From an uncultured Ignavibacteriales bacterium (GTDB taxonomy: Bacteria; Bacteroidota; Ignavibacteria; Ignavibacteriales; Ignavibacteriaceae), in assembly GCA_913053915.1 (NCBI GenBank), contig CAJXGP010000176.1, positions 1 to 5,520 of the forward strand: a DNA stretch of 5,520 bases, read 5' to 3'. The notes beneath the pieces are model-generated. The model was not told the origin of the DNA. It saw only the letters and a program-made list of their open reading frames with translations, and searched no databases. Each line of letters opens with the position of its first letter. Positions within the stretch are counted from its first letter, which is position 1. The position numbers and the translations under genes are program-made. This document shows, piece after piece, positions 1-5,520 of the stretch.

Positions 1-447
1 AGTTACTTCTCCTTCAATTGTAACTGTTTTTCCGGAAAGGGATTTTTTATTGGAAAAGATCTGCTTGATTTGGTTGCAAAAATGTCGCAAGAAAAAGATT
101 CGTCATTAACAAATTTATTAGAAGGATTAAAATTGATTAGAGTGAACTCTTTTAGTGTGAACAAAAAAGATTCTAAAGCCATTATGCTGATAATGAACAA
201 AGTAGATAAAAATCTTATAGATAAAAACTGGAAGAGAATTGTAAAGGTTAAAAACAATAACAATGTAACCAATGTATATATAAAATCCGATAATGAAGGC
301 AATTTTGACGGATTGGTCGTAACTAATTTTCAAAAGGATGGAGAAGCCTCTTTTATAAATATTGTGGGAAGGATAAAATTAGAAACTATCGGTAAACTGG
401 GAAAGAAATTTAATATTCCCGAACTTGGAAAAATAAAAAACAAATGA
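1..447 (+). CDS. DUF4252-like protein, 5'-truncated by the window edge
   Basis: The frame is open from the first base to TGA at 445-447, so the N-terminus, probably with a signal peptide, lies outside. A TTG at 70 could serve as a start, but the frame and homology to the next gene continue upstream of it, so a partial gene is more likely. The visible protein has the DUF4252 pattern: a helix (KDLLDLVAKMS), a strand (LEGLKLIRVNSF), a strand followed by a turn (VYIKSDNEGNFDGLVV) and the C-terminal INIVGRIKLETIGKLGK segment. Molecular function is unknown; members are usually small exported or lipid-anchored proteins of Bacteroidota relatives, often near ECF sigma factor genes (family knowledge). 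It overlaps the next gene by ATGA, so the two are probably one operon and translationally coupled. Residues before about codon 11 look unlike the family, while the +1 frame there looks better, so a frameshift near the T5 tract at 27-31 or T6 at 43-48 is possible. Confidence 0.72.
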   Translation, partial: SYFSFNCNCFSGKGFFIGKDLLDLVAKMSQEKDSSLTNLLEGLKLIRVNSFSVNKKDSKAIMLIMNKVDKNLIDKNWKRIVKVKNNNNVTNVYIKSDNEGNFDGLVVTNFQKDGEASFINIVGRIKLETIGKLGKKFNIPELGKIKNK

Positions 448-1055
448 AGCGTTATATAATGAATACCAAATCGTTATCGTTACTTTTTCTACTACTTTTT
501 ATGAGCGTTTTTGTTAGCGGTTGTTTCGGTGTTGATAGTAATTTTATCAGTTTACGAAATAAAATAATTAATTCTATTCCAAGACAATTTCATAAAAATA
601 TTGAATTTTCGCTTGGTGCTTTCGGACTTTCAGCAGCTAGAGATATTATCAATTCTAATAAGGAACAGAGTAAGAATACCGATATTATTAATAAAATGCT
701 TGATTGTATCTCTAAAGTTCAAATCAGCGTATATAAGAGCGGAGTGAATAATAGTAGAGTGAATAATCAAATTAGCATTAATCTTTCGATAGTGAATAAA
801 ATTGATAACCAAATGTATAGACGAGGTTATCAATATATTGTAAAGAACTATAGCCGCAAAGAAATGACAATGGTTTATGTAAAGCAAAATTCCGAAGGGG
901 AATTAGCAGGTATGTATGTTATTTCTATTAATTCCGACGAATTAACTATAGTTCAGATACAAGGCGACCTTAATAAACTTTTTGAATTGATAATCAAAGA
1001 TAATGCCTTAGATAAGGGCAATTTGATAGACGCCGTCACTTACAAAACGGATTGA
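444..1055 (+). CDS. DUF4252-like lipoprotein, paralogue of the preceding gene
   Basis: This is a 203-residue protein with a clear type II (lipoprotein) signal peptide: basic start (MKRYIMNTK), hydrophobic core at residues 11-24, and lipobox V-S-G-C with the lipidated Cys at 27. No Asp follows at +2, which by the E. coli rule favours the outer membrane. From about residue 52 it aligns along its length with the upstream protein: LSAARDII with IGKDLLDL, YVKQNSEGELAGMYVI with YIKSDNEGNFDGLVV, and IVQIQGDL with NIVGRIKL. I therefore assign it to the DUF4252-like group, although it is more diverged. It carries about five extra residues at 98-107, produced by a short tandem duplication. The start at 444 overlaps the preceding stop; an alternative ATG at 459 (Met6) would also keep the signal peptide. 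Function is unknown; an envelope protein co-expressed with its neighbour is inferred. Confidence 0.75.
   Translation: MKRYIMNTKSLSLLFLLLFMSVFVSGCFGVDSNFISLRNKIINSIPRQFHKNIEFSLGAFGLSAARDIINSNKEQSKNTDIINKMLDCISKVQISVYKSGVNNSRVNNQISINLSIVNKIDNQMYRRGYQYIVKNYSRKEMTMVYVKQNSEGELAGMYVISINSDELTIVQIQGDLNKLFELIIKDNALDKGNLIDAVTYKTD
742..771 (+). repeat. 15-bp in-frame tandem duplication in the lipoprotein gene
   Basis: The 11-mer GAGTGAATAAT occurs at 742-752 and 757-767 with a 15-bp period, and a shorter copy, AGTGAATAA, lies at 791-799. In protein it reads GVNNS-RVNNQ. Aligning this gene with its upstream paralogue gives a surplus of exactly five residues in this interval, so a one-unit slippage duplication is the simplest explanation. 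Confidence 0.6.
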
Positions 1056-1075
1056 AACTTCGATATAAAATGGGA

Positions 1076-1115
1076 AGGTGGATAATCAATCATGATAAAA
1101 ATTGATTAACCATCT
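1076..1115 (+). repeat. Imperfect inverted repeat downstream of the lipoprotein gene (possible mRNA 3'-end hairpin)
   Basis: GGTGGATAATCAAT at 1077-1090 pairs with ATTGATTAACCATC at 1101-1114 across a 10-base loop. The 14 positions include one A-A mismatch and one G-U pair, and A1076-T1115 extends the stem to 15. It begins about 20 bases after the stop codon, where a transcript-ending or mRNA-stabilising hairpin would be expected. No T-tract follows, so it is not a classical intrinsic terminator. A protein-binding dyad is the alternative. Confidence 0.5.
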
Positions 1116-1163
1116 ACATAAGAAATCTTAAGAATTATTTTAGACTCATCTAAATTATCAAAT

Positions 1164-1183
1164 AAATGTGAGAGATATCATTT
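1164..1183 (+). promoter_or_regulatory. CRP-like dyad upstream of polB
   Basis: The stretch AAATGTGA-GAGATA-TCATTT has a perfect left half of the CRP-type site (AAATGTGA) and a partial right half; TGTGA-N6-TCATT matches 8 of 10 core positions of TGTGA-N6-TCACA. It ends about 32 bases before the polB start codon. I cannot identify a convincing -10/-35 pair nearby. TATAAT at 1207-1212 sits too close to the ATG for anything but a leaderless transcript. In AT-rich DNA such a match can arise by chance. Confidence 0.2.
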
Positions 1184-1215
1184 AACGGCAATTAAAAATT
1201 GTTTTATATAATATA

Positions 1216-3522
1216 ATGGAATCATTGAAGGTATTTATATTAACTGGTGAATGGATGGACTTGAGGGGTCGAAACATTATTCGACTAATCGGAAAATCTT
1301 CCGAATCCATTCCCGTTGAAATTATAATTTCAAAAAATAATCCTGTATTTTTTATAGAGTGCGTAACGCCATCATTTTCACTTCAGGCGCCTTTCAAAAG
1401 GAAACCGGTAAAGTTAAAAAATTTTAACGGCAGAGCCGTTGACGCCGTCTATTTTAATTCGCAGCGCGACCTTCTAATAAGCTCTAAAGAATTGGAAGAA
1501 AGAAATATTATAACCTTTGAATCAGATATTGATCCGGTGAGAAGATATCTGATGGAAAGATTCGTCAACGCGCAAATAAAAGTAACAGGTGATGTAATTC
1601 AAAAAGATAATATGATCCGGTTTAACAATCCGGAAATTGAACCGTGTGAAATCAACCCGGATTTTGTAGTTGCATCCATTGATATAGAAACAGGGATAAA
1701 AAATACCAAATTATATTCGATTGCAATTCATCTTACCGCTAAAAATAAAAATGAAAAATTAATATTTATAGTTGGAAAACAATTGAGGGGCGCTCCATCA
1801 TATTTCCACTGGTTCGAATCGGAAAAGGATTTATTAATTACGTTTATTAAATGGATTAAAGAGGCAGACCCTGATATAATAATCGGATGGCATGTAATAG
1901 GATTTGATCTAATGTTTTTAGAAGATAAATGTAAAGAATATTATATCCCCTTTGAAATAGCCCGGACAAACGGCAGAGTATTTTTGAGATATCGAAAATC
2001 CGGAGGTTATTTTGCAAGCATTACCGGAAGGGTAGTTATTGATGGTCCGCCTGCATTAAGATCTTCGTTCTTTAATTTTGAAGACTTTAAACTTGAGACA
2101 GTCGCACAAGAATTGCTTAGCGAAGGGAAAATTATCGCCTCCGATAAAAATAAAGTAAAAGAAATCGAAAGATTATACAAAGAAGACAAAATCACGCTGG
2201 GTGAATACAATCTCCAGGATGCTATTCTTGTAACTGATATATTCAAAAGGGCAAGTTTAATTGAACTTAGTATCCGCCGGTCTCAACTTTCCGGGCTGTT
2301 AATGGATCAGCTTGGTATGATGACACATGCGTTTGATCATTTTTTCCTTCCACGGCTGCATCGTGAAGGATATGTTGCACCCAACATCAAAGATATTCAG
2401 GAAACTAAACATACTGCCGGCGGATATGTTATTGAGCCCAAACCCGGAATTTATGACGCCGTTATTGTGCTTGATTTTAAAAGCCTTTATCCTTCAATTA
2501 TCCGTACTTTTAAAATTGATCCTCTCTCAAAATTAATGAACAATGTTGAACCTGTTGAAACACCTAATGGATATAAATTTTCATTCACTAAACACATCTT
2601 GCCCGAATTTATTGAACAGTTAATGGAGCAACGGGCTCTTGCAAAAAATAAAAATGACAAACAACTAGCTCAAGCTATTAAGATATTGATGAACAGTTTC
2701 TACGGTGTGATGGGTTCATACGGTTGCAGGTTTTATCATTCCGATCTTACAAATGCAATAACAAGGACAGGACAATTTCTACTCCTTGAAAGTAAAAAAT
2801 ATCTTGAGAAAAAAAATTATTATGTAATCTACGGCGATACGGACTCGCTTTTTGTAAAATTAAAACCCGATGATGGAAATATAGCTTCCGAAAAAGGGAG
2901 AAATATAGCGGAAGAATTAAATGACTACTGGCAAACAAGATTATCCGGCGAATTTCATGTTTTTTCATACTTAGAGATTGAGTATGAAAAATTCTATCGC
3001 AAATTTATTATCACCCCTACCAGAGGAAGCGAAGCGGGTGCGAAGAAAAGATATGCCGGCCTTTTGGTAAATAACGGCACTGAACAACTGGAATTTGTTG
3101 GAATGGAATTCGTTCGTTCTGATTGGACCAGGCTCGCTAAAGAATTCCAGGTTGAGTTGTATAAAAGAATTTTTGGAAATATGGAAATTGATAATTGGCT
3201 GAGGGATTTCGTTCGTAAAGTTAATTGCGGCGGTTTTGACGACAAATTAATCTATCGTAAAAGGCTGCGGAAAAATATTGAAGATTATAAAAAGAATATT
3301 CCTCAGCATGTTAAAGCGGCAAAATTGCTTAACCAAAACGACGGTATAGTTTATTACGTAATAACCAAACGCGGTCCTGTCCCGGTAGAATTGAAACATA
3401 ATGATATAGATTACCAGCATTATATCGATAAGCAAATCAAACCGGTTGCCGATTCCGTGCTTGTCCTTCTTGATAAATCATTCGACGCTATTGTAAATAC
3501 AAGTCAGTTGAGTTTTTTCTAA
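1216..3522 (+). CDS. polB: DNA polymerase II (family B, with 3'-5' exonuclease domain)
   Basis: This 768-residue protein is collinear with E. coli Pol II (783 aa as I recall it) from the first residues (FILTGEWMD) to the C-terminus. The exonuclease domain has Exo I D156-I-E158, Exo II GWHVIGFD (His226, Asp231) and Exo III Y331-NLQ-D335. The polymerase domain has motif A DFKSLYPSI (Asp420), motif B K489-ILMNSFYG, motif C YGDTDS (Asp541, Asp543) and a KKRY motif at 610-613. All catalytic acids are present, so an active polymerase is expected; the usual Exo II Asn is replaced by His. The last residues, QLSFF, match a sliding-clamp-binding motif at the place where E. coli Pol II has QLGLF. Pol II acts in replication restart, translesion synthesis and repair. 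Relative to E. coli, roughly a dozen residues are missing near 705-710. The ATG at 1216 is the first start after an in-frame stop at 1183. No Shine-Dalgarno is visible and the leader is A/T-rich. No LexA-type box was recognised. It appears monocistronic. Confidence 0.96.
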   Translation: MESLKVFILTGEWMDLRGRNIIRLIGKSSESIPVEIIISKNNPVFFIECVTPSFSLQAPFKRKPVKLKNFNGRAVDAVYFNSQRDLLISSKELEERNIITFESDIDPVRRYLMERFVNAQIKVTGDVIQKDNMIRFNNPEIEPCEINPDFVVASIDIETGIKNTKLYSIAIHLTAKNKNEKLIFIVGKQLRGAPSYFHWFESEKDLLITFIKWIKEADPDIIIGWHVIGFDLMFLEDKCKEYYIPFEIARTNGRVFLRYRKSGGYFASITGRVVIDGPPALRSSFFNFEDFKLETVAQELLSEGKIIASDKNKVKEIERLYKEDKITLGEYNLQDAILVTDIFKRASLIELSIRRSQLSGLLMDQLGMMTHAFDHFFLPRLHREGYVAPNIKDIQETKHTAGGYVIEPKPGIYDAVIVLDFKSLYPSIIRTFKIDPLSKLMNNVEPVETPNGYKFSFTKHILPEFIEQLMEQRALAKNKNDKQLAQAIKILMNSFYGVMGSYGCRFYHSDLTNAITRTGQFLLLESKKYLEKKNYYVIYGDTDSLFVKLKPDDGNIASEKGRNIAEELNDYWQTRLSGEFHVFSYLEIEYEKFYRKFIITPTRGSEAGAKKRYAGLLVNNGTEQLEFVGMEFVRSDWTRLAKEFQVELYKRIFGNMEIDNWLRDFVRKVNCGGFDDKLIYRKRLRKNIEDYKKNIPQHVKAAKLLNQNDGIVYYVITKRGPVPVELKHNDIDYQHYIDKQIKPVADSVLVLLDKSFDAIVNTSQLSFF

Positions 3523-3710
3523 TATGTATTTTTAAACCGGTTTATTTAGAATAATTCTTAGTTAGAAACACATTCCTAATAAAATAGTTATCGAAAATAT
3601 AATACTAAAACTGAATTATGTTACTACAGAGGTGGGTATAAAAATTGTAGTCAAGTTACGAATTAAGACAAACGCAAAAGAGATAAAATAGTTTTAAGAA
3701 CAGATCGTAA
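3523..3710. other. Convergent intergenic region between polB and acuC
   Basis: This 188-bp AT-rich gap lies between two converging genes. It holds no open frame that I can support. Visible structure is limited to a perfect palindrome at 3533-3544, a short inverted repeat AGAAT-A-ATTCT at 3548-3558, and a weak ACTACA/TGTAGT pair (3623-3628 and 3646-3651) with a 17-base loop. None has both a GC-rich stem and a T-tract, so how the two transcripts end is unclear; factor-dependent or processed 3' ends are possible. Confidence 0.6.
3533..3544. repeat. Perfect 12-bp palindrome TAAACCGGTTTA
   Basis: The palindrome starts 11 bases after the polB stop codon. As RNA it can form only a four-base-pair A/U stem with a CCGG loop, so it is a poor terminator. 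As DNA it is a symmetric site that a dimeric protein could bind. It may simply be chance in a low-GC gap. Confidence 0.35.
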
Positions 3711-4844
3711 TTAAAGCCAATCTGCAACTACGGCATCCATCATCCTTTGAATAAGTTCATGATTAAGTTCAACGATTTTTTCTTTTCGTGGAATCGGTTT
3801 AAATGCATGTTCAGGATCATGAAAATACTCCGGGATATTTTGTGATATTTTTTCACCCCACTGTTTACGAAAATTTTGCGGAATTTTATCCGGTACTTTA
3901 TAACCGAACATTATCAAATAAAGTATTGCCCAAATTCTAGGAGCGGCAGTTAATGAATAACCTCCGCCGAGCGTAAACAAAGCTCTTCCATTACAAAATT
4001 GATCTGCAAGCTCAACTACACGTCGGTAAATCCTTTCAAAGTCTTGTGTAGTTAACATTAAATCGGCTAGGGGATCTGAAAAATGTGCATCTGTACCTGC
4101 TTGAACAACCAGAGCATCCGGTCTAAACCATGACAAAGCGGGAACTACTACTCCATTTAAAACATCGAGATACGAATCTCCTTCCGTAAAAGGTTCCAAG
4201 GGCAGGTTAAGTTTTAACGAACGCCCCAACCCACGCCCAAGCTCATGTATCCACCCTGTTCCGGGGAATAGATATTCACCGGATTCGTGAAGTGAGATTG
4301 TCATAACTTTATCATCCGAATAAAAAATTTCCTGAACTCCATCACAGTGATGAACATCCAAATCAAGGTAGGCAACGTGCCATCCGGCTTTTGTCATTTC
4401 TTTAATAGCTAATGCAATATCATTATATAAACAAAAGCCTGCCGCAAGATTCCGATGAGCATGATGAAAACCTCCGCCAAATTGGAGTACCTTTTTTGCT
4501 TTGTTTCCCAACAGCAATTTAGCTGCAAATAAAGTCCCTCCTGTCTGATTACGCGCTCCTTCAGCCATCCCCTTTACTATAGGATTGTCTAAATTACCCA
4601 AGCCGTAATTTTCTGCTTCCTTTAAAATTTCACCATTGCTTACTTTCTCAACTACATCCACATAAGAAGGTTCATGAATCTCATACAATAAGTCGGGAGC
4701 TATAGATTCCGGTTTTAACGGCTTTTTTAAATAGCCTAATTTATTAATGAGATCAAGTGTCATTTCCACACGTATTGGATTAAAGGGATGGGTATCACCT
4801 AGATTATACTTCTTATAATTTGGGTTATAAACTATTTGACACAT
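3711..4844 (-). CDS. acuC: AcuC-type protein lysine deacetylase (class I HDAC fold)
   Basis: A 377-residue zinc-dependent deacetylase, close in length to B. subtilis AcuC (about 387 aa). Counting from the ATG at 4844, it has the tandem catalytic histidines in GGGFHHAH (H127, H128), AGFCLYND at 135-142, DLDVHHCDG with zinc ligands D163 and H165 and relay acids D161 and D168, the third zinc ligand D252 in GTDAH, and the transition-state Tyr296 in LGGGY. HESGEYLFPGTG (186-197) and KPIPRKE near the C-terminus favour AcuC over other bacterial HDAC relatives. Bacillus AcuC removes acetyl groups from acetyl-CoA synthetase lysine, restoring acetate activation; that substrate is inferred here. The gene overlaps acuB. 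A TTG start at 4862, preceded by AAGG at 4867-4870, would add six residues; I prefer the ATG because it gives family-like length and a smaller overlap (13 rather than 31 bases). One residue appears deleted after the catalytic Tyr compared with Bacillus. Confidence 0.93.
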   Translation of the reverse strand: MCQIVYNPNYKKYNLGDTHPFNPIRVEMTLDLINKLGYLKKPLKPESIAPDLLYEIHEPSYVDVVEKVSNGEILKEAENYGLGNLDNPIVKGMAEGARNQTGGTLFAAKLLLGNKAKKVLQFGGGFHHAHRNLAAGFCLYNDIALAIKEMTKAGWHVAYLDLDVHHCDGVQEIFYSDDKVMTISLHESGEYLFPGTGWIHELGRGLGRSLKLNLPLEPFTEGDSYLDVLNGVVVPALSWFRPDALVVQAGTDAHFSDPLADLMLTTQDFERIYRRVVELADQFCNGRALFTLGGGYSLTAAPRIWAILYLIMFGYKVPDKIPQNFRKQWGEKISQNIPEYFHDPEHAFKPIPRKEKIVELNHELIQRMMDAVVADWL

Positions 4845-5461
4845 GATATATGAATAGGCCAAATTACCTTAAAACCGGAATTACAAAGCGCCTCGGCAAG
4901 AACTTTAATTTCCATAGTACCTACTCTTAAAACAAGCCTGATATTCTCATCTTTTTCGGGATAGGTTAAAATTGAATTAATATTAACATTCCGCTGAGCA
5001 ATAAGATTTGTTAATCTCGCTAGTTCACCTGAACGATTCGGAAGGCGCACATCCAATCGTCCCGACGGTCTGTTGATACCTGTTAATAGAAGAAGTGCAT
5101 CTAATAAATCTGTGCTTGTAACTATTCCAACAAGCTTTGAAGCTTCTACTACCGGAAGACACCCGATTTTCATTTCCCTCATTAATTGTGCAGCTAATTC
5201 AATAGGATCTGACGGATAGATTGTTTTCACAGGATGACTCATAATATTTTGTACCGCGCTGGCCGGATCAAATGGGTGCTGAGCTAATTTACTGGTAGCA
5301 AGTCTTAAATCTCTATCGGTTACCATACCAATTAGTTTATCTCCCTTAATAACAGGCAGATGTCTGATTCTCTTTTCATTCATTAAACTATAAGCTTCAC
5401 TCAATTTCATATCAGGCGTAATGGTAGTAATATTTTTATTCATTATTTCACGAATTAACAT
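4832..5461 (-). CDS. acuB: AcuB-like protein, two CBS domains plus a C-terminal ACT domain
   Basis: This 209-residue cytosolic protein has CBS1 at about 1-55 (RHLPVI...LIGMVTDRDL), CBS2 at about 70-125 (IGCLPVV...LVGIVTSTDLL) and an ACT domain at about 134-203 (LDVRLPNRSGELARLTNLIA). The order and length match B. subtilis AcuB (about 214 aa), including a conserved VIWP/VVWP near the end. Paired CBS domains commonly bind adenine nucleotides, and ACT domains commonly bind amino acids or other small ligands. A sensory or regulatory role is therefore likely, but no biochemical function for AcuB is firmly established to my knowledge. Its stop codon lies inside the start of acuC, so the deacetylase is probably translated by coupling. 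ATG at 5461 is preceded by AGGAAA with a 4-base gap, supporting this start. Other CBS-ACT proteins have the same architecture, but the acuC neighbour makes acuB the best name. Confidence 0.88.
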   Translation of the reverse strand: MLIREIMNKNITTITPDMKLSEAYSLMNEKRIRHLPVIKGDKLIGMVTDRDLRLATSKLAQHPFDPASAVQNIMSHPVKTIYPSDPIELAAQLMREMKIGCLPVVEASKLVGIVTSTDLLDALLLLTGINRPSGRLDVRLPNRSGELARLTNLIAQRNVNINSILTYPEKDENIRLVLRVGTMEIKVLAEALCNSGFKVIWPIHISCVK

Positions 5462-5465
5462 TATA

Positions 5466-5471
5466 TTTCCT
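5466..5471 (-). promoter_or_regulatory. Ribosome binding site of acuB
   Basis: On the minus strand AGGAAA precedes ATG with four bases (TATA) between them. It is the clearest Shine-Dalgarno-like element in the window and supports the chosen acuB start. Confidence 0.5.
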
Positions 5472-5490
5472 ATTATTACAGTATTATTAC
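5471..5490. repeat. Direct repeat with 11-bp period upstream of acuB
   Basis: TATTATTAC occurs at 5471-5479 and 5482-5490, giving an 11-bp period, about one helical turn, directly upstream of the acuB ribosome binding site. Both copies would face the same side of the helix, as in tandem operator half-sites. On the coding strand the repeats also contain TAATAATA and TAATAC, which could contribute to a -10 element. Low-complexity A/T sequence is the simple alternative. Confidence 0.3.
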
Positions 5491-5520
5491 TCCGGCAGAT
5501 TAAAAAGGCTGTATTTAATT

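Noticed and set aside
3..302. Minus-strand open frame opposite the first DUF4252-like gene
   Set aside because: Its translation is Phe/Leu/Ile-rich antisense of an A-rich coding region, while the plus-strand frame has a paralogue next door.
444..1055. Reading the lipoprotein gene and its neighbour as a split single gene
   Set aside because: Both carry the same set of segments in the same order, so they are two full-length paralogues and not fragments of one protein.
1189..1206. CAATT-AAA-AATTG inverted repeat followed by TTTTAT as an intrinsic terminator
   Set aside because: The stem is five mostly A-T pairs with a 3-base loop and would be too unstable; it also lies only about 15 bases before the polB start.
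1207..1217. TATAAT at 1207-1212 and again at 1212-1217 as a -10 promoter for polB
   Set aside because: The hexamers abut or overlap the ATG, no -35 lies at the right distance, and a start site would fall inside the coding sequence. A/T-rich chance matches are likely.
2327..2536. Open frames inside polB on both strands
   Set aside because: They lie wholly within the well-conserved polymerase gene, show no family motifs, and have skewed low-complexity compositions typical of out-of-frame reading.
3623..3651. ACTACA/TGTAGT inverted pair as a terminator or operator between polB and acuC
   Set aside because: Six-base arms with a 17-base loop and no T-tract are within chance expectation for a gap of this size.

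Overview
The window is AT-rich bacterial chromosome-type DNA with four genes in two convergent blocks. There are no RNA genes, mobile elements or CRISPR arrays. The proteins most resemble a Bacteroidota/Ignavibacteriota-type bacterium: a tandem pair of DUF4252-like proteins (at least one an outer-envelope lipoprotein), weak or absent Shine-Dalgarno sequences before several starts, and low GC. This assignment is an inference from gene content and composition, not a placement by phylogeny.

Left block, plus strand. A DUF4252-like gene enters from the left edge (1-447, 5' end missing). It overlaps by 4 bases (ATGA) a second, diverged copy with a lipoprotein signal peptide (444-1055). The copies line up end to end, and a 15-bp tandem duplication in the second accounts for a 5-residue length difference. 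Near position 30 the first gene shows signs of a one-base frame change in a T-tract. A 160-bp gap follows, holding a strong imperfect hairpin (about 1076-1115) and a CRP-like dyad (about 1164-1183). Next is a complete family B DNA polymerase of the E. coli Pol II type, polB (1216-3522). Its polymerase motifs are intact and it ends in a sliding-clamp-binding QLSFF tail, but its Exo II motif has His where Asn is usual.

Right block, minus strand. acuB (4832-5461; CBS-CBS-ACT) overlaps acuC (about 3711-4844; class I histone-deacetylase fold with all zinc and catalytic residues), so the two are probably translationally coupled. In Bacillus, AcuC deacetylates and reactivates acetyl-CoA synthetase. 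Here it is paired with a nucleotide/ligand-sensing AcuB, but neither the acetyltransferase AcuA nor AcsA lies in the window. An 11-bp-period direct repeat just upstream of acuB could be regulatory.

The blocks converge on a 188-bp gap (3523-3710) containing a perfect 12-bp palindrome but no convincing terminator. All four genes belong to recognisable families, and I see no clearly undescribed system. The points most worth checking are the Exo II substitution in PolB, the possible frameshift in the first DUF4252 gene, and the coupled acuB-acuC arrangement.
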